Below, one piece after another: positions 35,955 through 46,184 of a stretch of 64,000 bases of DNA (the stretch's first letter is position 1; each line of letters opens with the position of its first letter). Source of the DNA: Methylomonas paludis (lineage in GTDB: Bacteria; Pseudomonadota; Gammaproteobacteria; Methylococcales; Methylomonadaceae); assembly GCF_018734325.1 (NCBI RefSeq), contig NZ_CP073754.1, forward strand, positions 2,418,001 through 2,482,000, read 5' to 3'. The translations under genes and the position numbers were made by a program. The notes under the pieces are model-generated. The model was not told the DNA's origin. It saw nothing but the letters and a program-made list of their open reading frames with translations, and did not search any database.

Positions 35955-36191
35955 TTAGCCTAGAAATTTTTCTTTCCAGACGGATTTGCCATCGCGTAAT
36001 GTTGCCATTGGCGTTCGACCGCAGCACATTTTTCCTTGATGGGGACGCTGATTATTATAGTAATCAAGCCATTCGTCCAAGTCTTTTGGTAGGGTAGTGA
36101 GGTTGTCATACACTTTTTTTGTAAAAGTGATCTGGTAGAATTCTTGCAAAATCGTTTTGTGGAAACACTCACAAATACCATTGGTCTTTAG
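35955..36191 (-). pseudogene. IS481-family transposase remnant (C-terminal fragment)
   Basis: The frame reads TNGICECFHKTILQEFYQIT and continues to LDEWLDYYNNQRPHQGKMCC and GRTPMAT before a stop at 35955. This is the last 70-odd residues of an IS481/IS3-like integrase core, including the end of the DDE domain with the GICECFHKT glutamate region. A stop codon (36192-36194) and unrelated sequence lie upstream, so roughly three quarters of the gene is missing. TGTCTGTCCGGTTAAATTTA at about 35938 may be the retained element end. Confidence 0.85.
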
Positions 36192-36245
36192 CTAATAATA
36201 CCTCCTGATTTCATAGGCCCCCTATAAAACCCTTAACACAACAAC

Positions 36246-36282
36246 AAAAAAACCCGCCAAGCCGGAGGCTTGCGGGTTTTTG
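36246..36282 (-). terminator. Rho-independent terminator behind tRNA-Pro
   Basis: AAAAACCCGCAAGCC and GGCTTGGCGGGTTTTT (minus-strand reading) form a long stem with a 3-base loop, followed by T residues. It terminates the transcript ending with tRNA-Pro. Confidence 0.85.
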
Positions 36283-36310
36283 AGTTTTTGGCTTTTTATA
36301 AACACACACT

Positions 36311-36387
36311 TGGTCGGGACGGCGGGACTCGAACCCACGACCCCTACACCCCCAGTATAGTGCGCTACCAGACTGCGCTACGCCCCG
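36311..36387 (-). tRNA. tRNA-Pro (anticodon GGG)
   Basis: Read on the minus strand, 77 bases fold as a tRNA: acceptor CGGGGCG with CGTCCCG, D-arm GCGC/GCGC around AGTCTGGTA, anticodon stem CTATA/TGTAG with loop CTGGGGG, and T-arm GTGGGTTCGAGTCCCGC. The terminal CCA is encoded. The position after the merR-like gene of the ihfA operon is the same as in pseudomonads. Confidence 0.97.
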
Positions 36388-36479
36388 AAGTATGTATTAA
36401 AACCCAGCTCTATCAACCGGGAAAGCAGAGCATTTTAGCATAATTAAGCGAGTATTTGATCATCTTTGTTGCACGGATG

Positions 36480-36560
36480 GGCTAGAGGGTGTGCAGACAT
36501 CAGCAGGCGCAGCGTTCACGATTGATGCGCTTCACTTTGTTCAGCACATCCTATGCCCTA
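36480..36560. repeat. Dispersed repeat with CATCCTATGCC core (copy 2)
   Basis: CGATTGATGCGCTTCACTTT then GTTCAGCACATCCTATGCC (36519-36557) matches 23419-23456 with a handful of changes. It lies between tRNA-Pro and the MerR-type gene. Confidence 0.55.
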
Positions 36561-36593
36561 TTTGGTCTATACAGAGTTGAGGCAATACCGGGA

Positions 36594-36947
36594 TTATTTC
36601 AGAATATCCAAAATATCTTCCAGTTCACCGACCATCTGATGCACTAATTGCTTGCTGAGTGTGGCATCATCTTTGACCAGATCGCTGACCAGATGAGCCC
36701 TGGCTCCGCCGATGGTATAACCTTGCTCATAAAGCAGGCTGCGTATCTGCCGGATTAGTAATACGTCATGACGCTGATAATAGCGTCGATTGCCTCGGCG
36801 TTTTACCGGACTTAGTTCGGTAAACTCCTGTTCCCAATAGCGTAATACATGAGGTTTTACCGCACACAACTCACTGACTTCACCTATGGTGAAGTAACGT
36901 TTGGCCGGTATAACCGGCAGCTCATGATTCTGACTGGGTTCCAGCAT
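36594..36947 (-). CDS. MerR-family transcriptional regulator
   Basis: A 117-residue MerR-type protein. The winged helix is [20 protein letters not shown] with [20 protein letters not shown], then a short dimerisation helix ([20 protein letters not shown]). It lacks a ligand-binding C-terminal domain. It overlaps ihfA by 26 bases, in the conserved order pheST-ihfA-merR found across Gammaproteobacteria. The target genes are not known from sequence. Confidence 0.93.
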   Translation of the reverse strand: MLEPSQNHELPVIPAKRYFTIGEVSELCAVKPHVLRYWEQEFTELSPVKRRGNRRYYQRHDVLLIRQIRSLLYEQGYTIGGARAHLVSDLVKDDATLSKQLVHQMVGELEDILDILK

Positions 36948-37227
36948 AGGCTTCTACACGCGCTTTTAGTTTCTGACCAGTCCTAAAGGTTACCACACGA
37001 CGCGGGGTAATGGGAATCTCTTCGCCGGTTTTTGGGTTTCTGCCTGGTCTGCCGTTTTTATCGCGCAATTCAAATTTGCCGAAACCGGAAATTTTGACTT
37101 GCTCGCCGGTTTCCAATGAAGTTTTGATTTCTTCAAAAAACAATTCGACAATTTCTTTGGCTTCGCGTTTATTCAAACCCAGTTCTTCAAATAGTTTTTC
37201 TGCAATATCTGCTTTTGTTAGTGCCAC
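36922..37227 (-). CDS. ihfA: Integration host factor subunit alpha
   Basis: This 101-residue HU/IHF-fold protein bends DNA as a heterodimer with Ihf[27 protein letters not shown] is the family start, and the DNA-contact arm contains [23 protein letters not shown] at 37227 gives the standard MALTKAD start with GAGGGAG about 6 bases upstream; another GTG at 37233 would overlap the pheT stop. Cotranscribed with pheST, as usual. Confidence 0.96.
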   Translation of the reverse strand: MALTKADIAEKLFEELGLNKREAKEIVELFFEEIKTSLETGEQVKISGFGKFELRDKNGRPGRNPKTGEEIPITPRRVVTFRTGQKLKARVEAYAGTQSES

Positions 37228-37229
37228 AA

Positions 37230-39605
37230 TCACTCCCTCAATTTTGCATTATGTTTTGCCGCCAGAGTGTCTAACACTCTGCGAAATAGTGTATCGATTT
37301 CCGTCTCGGTCAGGGTTTGCGAAAAATCCTGCAATACCAGACTTAAGGCTATGCTTTTCAAACCTTCCGGCACACCCTGACCTCGATAGACATCAAAAAT
37401 TTGGACTTCACGGATAGCCGCTTCCTGACAGGCAGTGATGCCTTCAACAATGGCACTGGCCGGTACAGCTTCATCAACCAGTAAGGCTATATCGCGCCGC
37501 ACCGACGGAAATCTGGATAAAGGTGCAAACTTCGGCACAACTCTATCCAATACCGCTTCCTGCTTTAATTCAAATAAAAATACCGGGGTGTCAAAGCCAA
37601 GCTGCTTTTCCAGAATGGGATGCAACATGCCGACTAAACCTATCACTTCAGCTTCGGCATTAACTATCTGCGCGGTTTGACCAGGATGTAAAGCCGGGTG
37701 TTGGCCCACTTCAAAACGCACCGTTTGCCCGCTTAATGCCAATAAAGCTTCAACATCCGCTTTAACATCAAAAAAATCTACCGGCCGACTGGCTTGCGCC
37801 CATTGCTCCGGATTTGCATTGCCTAGGGCCAAACCAGCCAGCATTTTGCGCTGCTGGATACCCTCTGCATCGCGATAAAAACGTAAACCTGTTTCAAACA
37901 GGCGCACTCGAAATTGTTGGCGATTGACATTGTATAAGGCCGCATTCAGTAAGCCACACCACAGAGTGGTGCGCATAATCGCCAGTTCTGAAGAAATAGG
38001 ATTACTGATACGGATAAATTCATCATTGGGAGCAATCAGCTTTTGTATCTGTTCATCCACAAAACTGTAGGTAATTGCTTCCTGATAGGCTCTATCCACC
38101 AGGCAGTCCTGCAAGCGGCTTATGGCCAGCACAGACTCCGGTGCTTTGGCCAAGGCCGAGCGCATCCACAAGCTACTGCTGGGCAAATTGTTATAGCCAT
38201 AGATTCTGCCGATTTCTTCCAGCAAATCTGCTTCTATACTAATGTCAAAGCGGAATCCCGGCGGGGTAATCTGCCAGCCGTCTTGGGTATCCGTCACTTG
38301 CATACCCAAAGCCTGGAACAATGCATTAACATAGCTATCGCTGGGGCTTATCCCCAGTACTTTACCGATCTGGCTGCGGCGTAAGCTGACCGGCAGGCGT
38401 TGCGGTAAATCAGCGGTGTTACCGGCTGACACTACGGGGCCAATACGTCCCCCTACGATAGCCACGATCAATTGAGTGGCCCGTTCTATAGCCCGATGCT
38501 GCAAAGTAAAATCCACACCACGCTCAAAGCGGTGCGAAGAATCGGTATGCAAGCCAAAGCCACGCGCCTTGCCGGCTATCGCCAATGGGGTAAAAAAGGC
38601 GCATTCCAGAAAAATATTTTGGGTTGCACTGGAAACCGCGCTGCTTTTGCCGCCCATGACACCGGCTAATGCCAGCGCCTGATGCTGATCGGCAATCACT
38701 AATGCTGCACCATCCAAGGCTATGGTTTGATCATTGAGCAAAGTCAACGGTTCTTCAGCTCGGCTGCGTCTGACCACCAGCGGTGCCGCCAGTTTATCGG
38801 CATCAAAAGCATGTAAGGGCTGACCCAATTCCAGTAATACATAATTGGTGACATCCACGACCGGACTCAAACTGCGTATGCCGCTGCGGCGCAGGCGTTC
38901 CTGCATCCATAACGGGGTTTGCGCTGCCGGATTAATATCCTTGATCAAGCGGCCCAGATAAACCGGACAGGCGCCTGTGTCTTCAATTTGAATCGCCAGG
39001 GTATCCTGATGCTCAACAACTGCAGACTCTACCGGCAGTGCTTGAAACGGCAGTTGGTTGAGCACTGCCACTTCTCTGGCAACGCCTTCCACACTTAGGC
39101 AATCGGCACGATTGGGTGTTAAGCCCAATTCGATGACATTGTCATCAAGCTGCAGATATTCACGAATATTGACACCTACCGGGGCATCAGCCGCCAATTC
39201 CATCAGGCCATCAGAAGTTGAAGCCAAACCCAGTTCTTTTTCTGAGCATAACATGCCATATGACAATTCGCCGCGCAGTTTGGATTCCTTGATTTTAAAA
39301 TCGCCGGGTAATACTGCACCTATCAAAGCGGCCGGTACTTTTAAACCGGGCCGGACATTAGCCGCACCACAGACAATTTGCAAGGGCTGATCCTGACCGA
39401 CATTGACCTGACATACCCGCAATTTATCGGCATTAGGATGTTGCACTGTGCTTAATACTTCAGCAATTACCACGCCGCTAAATTCGGCAGCAACGGCTTG
39501 CAGCGCATCCACTTCCAGACCGGCCATCGTTAATTGCGCGACCAGGGCGGCAGTATCAATAGTTGGGTTGACCAATTCCCTTAACCAGGCTTCACTTACT
39601 TGCAT
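37230..39605 (-). CDS. pheT: Phenylalanine--tRNA ligase beta subunit
   Basis: This 791-residue subunit carries the EMAP/OB-like tRNA-binding domain (about residues 40-150; [25 protein letters not shown]), the B3/B4 editing region (about 215-390), B5 (about 400-475) and the C-terminal anticodon-binding FDX-ACB domain (about 700-791; [16 protein letters not shown]). It has the full length of the bacterial family (about 790-800). It follows pheS by 14 bases. Confidence 0.97.
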   Translation of the reverse strand: MQVSEAWLRELVNPTIDTAALVAQLTMAGLEVDALQAVAAEFSGVVIAEVLSTVQHPNADKLRVCQVNVGQDQPLQIVCGAANVRPGLKVPAALIGAVLPGDFKIKESKLRGELSYGMLCSEKELGLASTSDGLMELAADAPVGVNIREYLQLDDNVIELGLTPNRADCLSVEGVAREVAVLNQLPFQALPVESAVVEHQDTLAIQIEDTGACPVYLGRLIKDINPAAQTPLWMQERLRRSGIRSLSPVVDVTNYVLLELGQPLHAFDADKLAAPLVVRRSRAEEPLTLLNDQTIALDGAALVIADQHQALALAGVMGGKSSAVSSATQNIFLECAFFTPLAIAGKARGFGLHTDSSHRFERGVDFTLQHRAIERATQLIVAIVGGRIGPVVSAGNTADLPQRLPVSLRRSQIGKVLGISPSDSYVNALFQALGMQVTDTQDGWQITPPGFRFDISIEADLLEEIGRIYGYNNLPSSSLWMRSALAKAPESVLAISRLQDCLVDRAYQEAITYSFVDEQIQKLIAPNDEFIRISNPISSELAIMRTTLWCGLLNAALYNVNRQQFRVRLFETGLRFYRDAEGIQQRKMLAGLALGNANPEQWAQASRPVDFFDVKADVEALLALSGQTVRFEVGQHPALHPGQTAQIVNAEAEVIGLVGMLHPILEKQLGFDTPVFLFELKQEAVLDRVVPKFAPLSRFPSVRRDIALLVDEAVPASAIVEGITACQEAAIREVQIFDVYRGQGVPEGLKSIALSLVLQDFSQTLTETEIDTLFRRVLDTLAAKHNAKLRE

Positions 39606-39619
39606 GATTCAAACCAACC

Positions 39620-40642
<1,023 letters not shown>

Positions 40643-40660
40643 TTAGCTCTCTAAAAGAAT

Positions 40661-40796
40661 TGTAATTATTCAGGGTAAAATTTTCATGACACAATTTTAA
40701 ACAAGTATTTAGCTTCGAATGATGCGCTGCACTGGGTTTAGCACATCCTACAACTGCTTGTTTTTTAAATAGATACATGGACACTGAATAGTTACA
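40661..40796. mobile_element. MITE-like element, copy C (between rplT and pheS)
   Basis: The ends TGTAATTATTCAGGGT and ACACTGAATAGTTACA are inverted repeats (14 of 16 positions). The core TTTTAAACAAGTATTTAGCT, GAATGATGCGCTGCACTGGG and TTTAGCACATCCTACAACTG is shared with the other copies. No coding capacity. It lies in the leader of pheS, ending 22 bases from the start codon. Confidence 0.8.
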
Positions 40797-40846
40797 AAAA
40801 ATTATAAATAATCGGAAGGTACTGTCACGATCAGCTAATTGGAAAT

Positions 40847-40875
40847 ACAACTCTCCACATTCAGCGGAGAGTTGT
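40847..40875 (-). terminator. Hairpin between rplT and pheS (terminator or attenuator)
   Basis: ACAACTCTCC and GGAGAGTTGT form a perfect 10-bp stem with a 9-base loop, followed on the minus strand by ATTTCC. It could be the rplT terminator or part of a pheS attenuator; no Phe-rich leader peptide was recognised nearby. Confidence 0.6.
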
Positions 40876-40919
40876 ATAAACTGATCTAACGGCTTGTCAG
40901 AGAGGTAAATACCAATCTG

Positions 40920-41282
40920 TTAAGGTTTGCTTTGATGGGCAATAGCCACTTTGGCAATGGCTCCAAACGCATCAATATCGCGCACAGCCAGATCGGCCAG
41001 CACTTTACGGTCGATAGCCACATTAGCTTTATTCAGACCATTGATCAGACGGCTGTAGGAAATGCCGTACAAACGCGCGGCGGCGTTAATACGTACTATC
41101 CATAAAGCCCGGAATTGACGTTTTTTCTGTTTACGGTCACGGTATGCGTATTGACCGGCTTTAATTACCGCCTGTTTGGCAACGCGATAGACGCGACTAC
41201 GCGCGCCATAATAGCCTTTTGCCAGTTTTAAGATTTTTTTGTGTCTTGCACGTGCGGTGACACCGCGTTTAACTCTAGCCAT
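40920..41282 (-). CDS. rplT: 50S ribosomal protein L20
   Basis: This 120-residue basic protein matches L20 over its whole length: [40 protein letters not shown] and [21 protein letters not shown]20 is needed for early 50S assembly and, in other bacteria, represses its own operon. GAGAG precedes the ATG. It lies 29 bases after rpmI. Confidence 0.98.
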   Translation of the reverse strand: MARVKRGVTARARHKKILKLAKGYYGARSRVYRVAKQAVIKAGQYAYRDRKQKKRQFRALWIVRINAAARLYGISYSRLINGLNKANVAIDRKVLADLAVRDIDAFGAIAKVAIAHQSKP

Positions 41283-41311
41283 GTTCTACTCTCTTCAAAT
41301 GATGATGTTAA

Positions 41312-41509
41312 TCAACTATAAGGCAACATACGCGCTACTAAAGGCGTATCTGAAGGGTGAAGGATGGCTGTTTTACGCAGCTGTCTTTTCCGTTTGGTAG
41401 ATTTTTTGGTCAGAATATGGCGTTTATGCGATTGTTTGCATTTAAAACCGCCAGTGCCGGTTCTCTTGAAGCGCTTACCAGCGCCACTATGGCTTTTCAG
41501 TTTTGGCAT
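41312..41509 (-). CDS. rpmI: 50S ribosomal protein L35
   Basis: A 65-residue L35 with the standard start [20 protein letters not shown] and the typical LPY-type end (ARMLPYS). The ATG at 41509 has GGAG about 7 bases upstream. A longer frame back to 41608 contains no L35 sequence and was rejected. Confidence 0.98.
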   Translation of the reverse strand: MPKLKSHSGAGKRFKRTGTGGFKCKQSHKRHILTKKSTKRKRQLRKTAILHPSDTPLVARMLPYS

Positions 41510-41589
41510 TTGTTTTCTCCAAATATTAATAAGTAAAATCCCTGAGATTAAACCCGGTGAGGCAAAATGCTTGGCCCCACTGGATTTTC

Positions 41590-41652
41590 GATGCTTTTGG
41601 GGCATCAATGCCGATTCCTTCCTGAATCGGCAAACCGTTTTAGAAACGGTTA
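41590..41652 (-). promoter_or_regulatory. Hairpin cluster in the infC-rpmI intergenic region
   Basis: CCGATTC/GAATCGG (41611-41630) and AACCGTTT/AAACGGTT (41633-41651) form stems, and a GGGGC/GCCCC-like pairing lies nearer rpmI. This is where L20 autoregulation acts in other bacteria; whether this is such a leader or an infC terminator cannot be decided. Confidence 0.4.
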
Positions 41653-41660
41653 AACCTATG

Positions 41661-41794
41661 GTAATTATTCAGCGTAAAGCTTGAAGTACCGTTTTTATAC
41701 AACTGGTTAGCTGCGAATGATGCGCTGCACTGCGTTTAGCACATCCGACAACCACCTGTTTTTAAAACAAATACCCCGGACGCTGAGTAGTTAC
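41661..41794. mobile_element. MITE-like element, copy D (between infC and rpmI)
   Basis: The best-preserved ends in the window: GTAATTATTCAGCGT (41661-41675) and ACGCTGAGTAGTTAC (41780-41794), inverted repeats at 13 of 15 positions. The core GGTTAGCTGCGAATGATGCG, CTGCACTGCGTTTAGCACAT matches copies B, C and E. It ends 3 bases after the infC stop codon. Confidence 0.82.
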
Positions 41795-41797
41795 AAA

Positions 41798-42322
41798 CTA
41801 TTTTTTCTTTTTCGGCCCCATGACCATGACCATTTGCCGGCCTTCCAGCTTGGGAAACTGCTCAACGCCGGCTACTTCTTCCAGATCGGTCTCAATACGT
41901 TTCAACAAATCCATACCCAACTCACGGTGAGTTAATTCGCGACCTTTAAAACGCACGGTAATTTTGGTTTTGTCGCCTTCATTCAAGAATTTGATCAGGC
42001 TGCGTAATTTCACCTGATAATCGCCTTCTTCAGTGCCCGGCCTAAACTTGATTTCCTTGATTTGGATTTGCTTCTGCTTTTTCTTGGCGGCTTGCAGTTT
42101 TTTGTTCAACTCAAACTGATATTTGCCAAAATCCATGATCTTACAAACGGGAGGATCGGCATTGGGCGAAATCTCGACCAAATCCAGGCTCACGTCATAG
42201 GCAAGCTGTAAAGCTTCATTTATGGAAACAACACCAACCTGTTCACCTTCAGCGCCTATTACCCTTACCCGCCTGGCGGTAATCTCGGTATTTAAGCGCG
42301 TTGCATCTTTTTTAGAGCTGAT
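41798..42322 (-). CDS. infC: Translation initiation factor IF-3 (probable ATC start)
   Basis: This is the fidelity factor that discriminates initiator tRNA and start codons. From the GTG at 42193 only 131 residues would result, losing the conserved N-terminal domain. Extending the same frame upstream adds the family-typical [20 protein letters not shown] and [20 protein letters not shown]. The only suitable start is ATC at 42320-42322, giving 174 residues, with GGAGG 8 bases upstream. IF-3 genes normally use ATT, a rare codon that IF-3 itself rejects, which gives autoregulation; ATC would serve the same purpose. The C-terminal domain ends KKKK. Confidence 0.93.
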   Translation of the reverse strand: MSSKKDATRLNTEITARRVRVIGAEGEQVGVVSINEALQLAYDVSLDLVEISPNADPPVCKIMDFGKYQFELNKKLQAAKKKQKQIQIKEIKFRPGTEEGDYQVKLRSLIKFLNEGDKTKITVRFKGRELTHRELGMDLLKRIETDLEEVAGVEQFPKLEGRQMVMVMGPKKKK

Positions 42323-42344
42323 ACCCTAATCCTCCACGTTATAT

Positions 42345-44252
42345 TTATTTCCTGTCCGCAATCTCTGTTTTCAAGCGATCAACCAAATCAATGACTGAAA
42401 AACTCCCAAGATCTACACCTTGCTGGCTGCGCAGCGTGACAGCATGATTATCCATTTCTTTGTCGCCGACAATGACCAAATACGGCACTCGCTGTATGGA
42501 ATGTTCGCGAATTTTAAAGCCTATCTTTTCATTTCTCAAGTCAATTTTGACTCTAAGACCTTGTTTTTCAAGTTCATGATGTAACTGAACAGCATAATCG
42601 GCCTGACGATCGGTAATATTTAACACTACCAATTGTACCGGAGCCAGCCATAAAGGGAAATTTCCGGCATATTGTTCGATCAAAATCCCGATAAAGCGCT
42701 CCAGAGATCCTAGGATAGCACGGTGCAGCATGACAGGTATATGTCTGGCACTGTCTTCGCCGATAAAAACTGCGCCCAGCCGATCCGGCATGGAAAAATC
42801 GACCTGGATAGTTCCGCATTGCCACACCCTGCCGATGCAGTCTTTTAAGGAAAATTCGATTTTCGGCCCGTAAAACGCGCCTTCGCCTGGTTGCAATTGC
42901 CAAGCCAGACCTTTGGTATTTAAAGCCAGCTCTAAAGCCTGTTCGGCTTTATCCCAGACTGCATCGTCGCCGACCCGGTTGAGCGGACGCGTGGAAAGTT
43001 TAATAATAACTTCGCTAAATCCAAAATCTTTATAGACTTCGAACAGCAAATCAATAAAAGCCGAGACTTCAGACTGAATCTGGTCTTCGGTACAAAATAT
43101 ATGCGCGTCATCCTGAACAAAATTTCTCACCCGCATCAGGCCATGCAGTGTACCTGATGGTTCGTTACGATGACAGGAACCAAACTCGGCCAGCCGCACC
43201 GGTAAATCCCGGTAACTTTTAATACCCTGATTATAAATCTGGATATGGCAGGGGCAGTTCATCGGCTTTATCGCGTAATCGCGGTTTTCCGAATGGGTGG
43301 TAAAAATCATATCGCCGAACTTGTCCCAATGTCCGGACTTTTCCCACAGGCTGCGATCCACTATCTGCGGCGTTTTAACTTCGCTATAACCATTCAGGCG
43401 CAGTTTTTGGCGAATATATTGCTCAACCTGCTGATAAATGGCCCAACCTTTCTCGTGCCAAAACACCATACCCGGCGCTTCTTCCTGGGAATGGAATAAA
43501 TCCAGCGCCTTGCCTATTTTGCGATGATCGCGTTTTTCGGCCTCTTCCAGGCGGTGCAGATAGGCAGCCAATTCTTTGGCATCAGCCCAGGCTGTACCAT
43601 AGATACGCTGCAGCATTTCATTTTTGGCATCGCCGCGCCAATAGGCGCCGGCTATTTTCATTAATTTAAACGCTTTTAGTTTGCCGGTACTGGGTACATG
43701 CGGCCCCCGGCACAAATCGGTAAATCCACCTTGTTCATACAAGGATAAATCTTCATTGGCCGGAATTGAGGCAATAATTTCGGCTTTATAATGCTCGCCC
43801 AGACCAGTGAAAAAATTGACCGCCGCATCACGCGATAACAATGAGCGGTTTATAGCAATATCCGCGGTTGCCAGTTCCTGCATTTTTTGTTCGATAGCCG
43901 CCAAATCTTCCGGGGTAAAAGAACGTTCATAGGCAAAATCGTAATAAAAGCCGTTTTCGATGATCGGCCCTATGGTGACTTGTGCGGCTGGGAATAATTG
44001 TTTGACTGCCTGCGCCAATAAATGGGCGGTGGAGTGGCGAATGACTTCGACTCCCTCGGCATCTTTAGCGGTAATAATCTGTAAGCGGGCATCTGTCTCG
44101 ATAAGGGTTGATGCATCCACCAGCTTATCATCAACCTTACCGGCCAGGGTGGCCTTTGCCAGGCCTGCACCTATGGATTTAGCGACATCCATTACGCTAA
44201 CCGCATGCTCGAATTGACGCTGAGAACCGTCTGGGAGTGTAATAACAGGCAT
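42345..44252 (-). CDS. thrS: Threonine--tRNA ligase
   Basis: This 635-residue enzyme has the TGS domain (residues 1-61), the zinc-binding editing domain with [14 protein letters not shown] (about residue 75) and a class II core: [22 protein letters not shown] and [20 protein letters not shown] (motif 3). The C-terminal anticodon domain follows. The length fits the family (about 640). It is the first gene of the thrS-infC-rpmI-rplT-pheST-ihfA series, 22 bases before infC. Confidence 0.97.
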   Translation of the reverse strand: MPVITLPDGSQRQFEHAVSVMDVAKSIGAGLAKATLAGKVDDKLVDASTLIETDARLQIITAKDAEGVEVIRHSTAHLLAQAVKQLFPAAQVTIGPIIENGFYYDFAYERSFTPEDLAAIEQKMQELATADIAINRSLLSRDAAVNFFTGLGEHYKAEIIASIPANEDLSLYEQGGFTDLCRGPHVPSTGKLKAFKLMKIAGAYWRGDAKNEMLQRIYGTAWADAKELAAYLHRLEEAEKRDHRKIGKALDLFHSQEEAPGMVFWHEKGWAIYQQVEQYIRQKLRLNGYSEVKTPQIVDRSLWEKSGHWDKFGDMIFTTHSENRDYAIKPMNCPCHIQIYNQGIKSYRDLPVRLAEFGSCHRNEPSGTLHGLMRVRNFVQDDAHIFCTEDQIQSEVSAFIDLLFEVYKDFGFSEVIIKLSTRPLNRVGDDAVWDKAEQALELALNTKGLAWQLQPGEGAFYGPKIEFSLKDCIGRVWQCGTIQVDFSMPDRLGAVFIGEDSARHIPVMLHRAILGSLERFIGILIEQYAGNFPLWLAPVQLVVLNITDRQADYAVQLHHELEKQGLRVKIDLRNEKIGFKIREHSIQRVPYLVIVGDKEMDNHAVTLRSQQGVDLGSFSVIDLVDRLKTEIADRK

Positions 44253-44264
44253 TTTAGATTCCGC

Positions 44265-44292
44265 AATAAAAAAAGCACCGACGGGCGGTGCT
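44265..44292 (-). terminator. Terminator between tRNA-Val and thrS
   Basis: AGCACCG (44274-44280) and CGGTGCT (44286-44292) form a 7-bp stem, followed on the minus strand by seven T residues. It ends the tRNA-Val transcript just ahead of thrS and leaves little room for a separate thrS promoter. Confidence 0.85.
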
Positions 44293-44304
44293 TTACTTTT
44301 GTTT

Positions 44305-44381
44305 TGGTAGGCACGAGTGGACTCGAACCACCGACCCCCACCATGTCAAGGTGGTGCTCTAACCAACTGAGCTACGCGCCT
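44305..44381 (-). tRNA. tRNA-Val (anticodon GAC)
   Basis: On the minus strand 77 bases fold as a tRNA: acceptor AGGCGCG with CGTGCCT, D-arm GCTC/GAGC, anticodon stem CCACC/GGTGG with loop TTGACAT, and T-arm around TTCGAGT, with encoded CCA. A terminator follows. Confidence 0.97.
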
Positions 44382-44629
44382 AAAATCTCTCGTTCGAGCC
44401 GTGCATTATAGCGAATCCGAATTCCTGTGCAAGCTTTTTCTCTATACCAAAGCCATTCGCCCAAATTTAAAGCCTTATGAATTAAGCCCAACCCCATATC
44501 GGGCTGCACTAAACCGGCACCATACTGGCCGCAGCCGCTAATAGCGGCTGTCAATCATCCCTAAACCGGTCATGCTAAAGGTATAATGTCGAAATTACTG
44601 TTTTTCATTTCACCATACTACCAACATCC

Positions 44630-45649
44630 ATGACACACACCGCTATCGGCCCGGTAATGATAGATATCGAAGGCCAAAGCCTCACTGCGCTCGACAAAGA
44701 AAAAATTGCCCACCCCAATACCGGCGGCTTGATTTTGTTTAGTCGCAATTACGAGTCTCCGGCCCAAATCACCGAACTTATCGAAGCCATACGCCAGGCG
44801 CGGCGGGCGCCGATATTAATCGCGGTAGATCAGGAAGGTGGCCGGGTGCAGCGTTTTCAGGACGACTTTACGCCACTGCCTGCCGCTGCTGTGTATGCCG
44901 AGCAAGCGGATTTGACCGAGGATGCGGGATGGTTGATGGCTGCTGAATTGCTGGCGGTAGGGGTGGATTTCAGCTTTGCCCCGGTGCTGGATGTGGATTG
45001 CGGGATTAGCGAAATTATCGGCAATCGTTCATTTTCCGCCGATCCGGAACTGGCCGCACAGCTGGCTGCCAAGTTTCGCCTGGGTATGAATAAGGCCGGT
45101 ATGGCGGCTATCGGCAAACATTTCCCCGGTCACGGCGCTGTGGCTTTGGATTCGCATTTAACGTTACCTGTTGATGAGCGCAGTCTTGAGCAGATTCGCC
45201 AACAGGATTTAATGCCGTTCCAACGCCTGATCAAGGCTGGACTGGAAGGGATTATGCCTGCCCATGTGGTTTATCCGCAGGTAGATGTCTGGCCGGCCGG
45301 ATTTTCCGGAATCTGGTTGCAAGATATTCTGCGCCGGGAACTGGGCTTTGAGGGCGTAATTTTCAGCGATGATCTGAGCATGGCCGGCGCCGCTATCGCC
45401 GGCGATTATCCCGATCGGGCCAAACTGGCCCAGGAAGCCGGCTGTGATATGCTGCTGGTGTGCAATAATTCCTCCGCGGCTGAACGAGTACTGGACAGCC
45501 TGAAGATTGGCCGGCACCCGGCCCGGGAACGGCGCCTGCTGACCATGCGGGGCGGTACCGCGTTGTCCCGTGAAGACTTAATGCTGACCACTGAATGGCA
45601 ACAGCTTTCCGCAAAAATTACATTACTGAGTCATGCCCATGCTGGATGA
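44630..45649 (+). CDS. nagZ: Beta-N-acetylhexosaminidase (family 3 glycoside hydrolase)
   Basis: This 339-residue cytosolic enzyme removes GlcNAc from anhydromuropeptides in cell-wall recycling. The N-terminal MIDIEGQSLTALDKEKIAHP, the substrate motif IAVDQEGGRVQRF, the KHFPGHG...DSH catalytic loop (about residues 163-176) and the nucleophile in IFSDDLSMAGA (about 246) are present. The length matches NagZ (about 340). It overlaps the downstream phosphoribosyltransferase gene by 17 bases, a coupling also known in Pseudomonas. Confidence 0.96.
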   Translation: MTHTAIGPVMIDIEGQSLTALDKEKIAHPNTGGLILFSRNYESPAQITELIEAIRQARRAPILIAVDQEGGRVQRFQDDFTPLPAAAVYAEQADLTEDAGWLMAAELLAVGVDFSFAPVLDVDCGISEIIGNRSFSADPELAAQLAAKFRLGMNKAGMAAIGKHFPGHGAVALDSHLTLPVDERSLEQIRQQDLMPFQRLIKAGLEGIMPAHVVYPQVDVWPAGFSGIWLQDILRRELGFEGVIFSDDLSMAGAAIAGDYPDRAKLAQEAGCDMLLVCNNSSAAERVLDSLKIGRHPARERRLLTMRGGTALSREDLMLTTEWQQLSAKITLLSHAHAG

Positions 45650-46184
45650 AATCAAACAAATTGAACAAAACGCGATTTGCCTGTATACCGAGCAGGAAGT
45701 GGAGGCTGCCCTGGATGATTTGGCTACCGTCATCACCAGTAAACTGCACGACCAAAACCCGTTGGTACTGTGTGTGATTAACGGCGGCATCGTCACCACC
45801 GGCAAATTATTACCGCGCCTGAAATTTCCGCTGACACTGGACAGTATTTACGCCAGTCGCTACTGTAACAGCACCGCCGGCACCGATATCCAGTGGCTAT
45901 ACCTACCTACCACACCTTTAACCGGGCGCAATGTTTTAATTATTGATGACATTCTTGATGAAGGCCACACTTTACAGGCTATCGCCGCATACTGCCGCCA
46001 GCAAGGTGCAAACACTGTCTATAGTGCGGTTTTGCTGGATAAAAACATCGGCCACAGCAAACCTATCCAGGCTGACTTCATCGGCCTGGAAGTTGCCAAT
46101 CTTTATTTGTTTGGCTATGGTATGGATTACAAAGCTTATCTGAGAAATGCAGCGGGTATTTATGCCTGCAAGGAAATTTTATGA
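45633..46184 (+). CDS. hpt: Hypoxanthine-guanine phosphoribosyltransferase
   Basis: This 183-residue type I phosphoribosyltransferase has the PRPP-binding motif VLIIDDILDEGHTL (about residues 104-117) and VINGGIVTTGKLLPRL as the preceding loop. It salvages hypoxanthine or guanine with PRPP. Between nagZ and a methylthioinosine phosphorylase, it probably reuses the hypoxanthine released by that enzyme. An ATG at 45639 is an equally good start. The stop overlaps the next gene by 4 bases. Confidence 0.9.
   Translation: MPMLDEIKQIEQNAICLYTEQEVEAALDDLATVITSKLHDQNPLVLCVINGGIVTTGKLLPRLKFPLTLDSIYASRYCNSTAGTDIQWLYLPTTPLTGRNVLIIDDILDEGHTLQAIAAYCRQQGANTVYSAVLLDKNIGHSKPIQADFIGLEVANLYLFGYGMDYKAYLRNAAGIYACKEIL

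Noticed and set aside
35938..36200. Complete IS481 element
   Set aside because: Only the 3' part of the transposase is present, with a stop codon and unrelated sequence upstream and only one possible end.
36922..37233. Alternative GTG start of ihfA at 37233
   Set aside because: It adds two residues before the conserved ALTKAD start and lies inside the pheT stop; GTG at 37227 has better spacing from GAGGGAG.
41510..41608. N-terminal extension of rpmI
   Set aside because: The added residues have no similarity to L35, and the ATG at 41509 has a good ribosome binding site and the standard N terminus.
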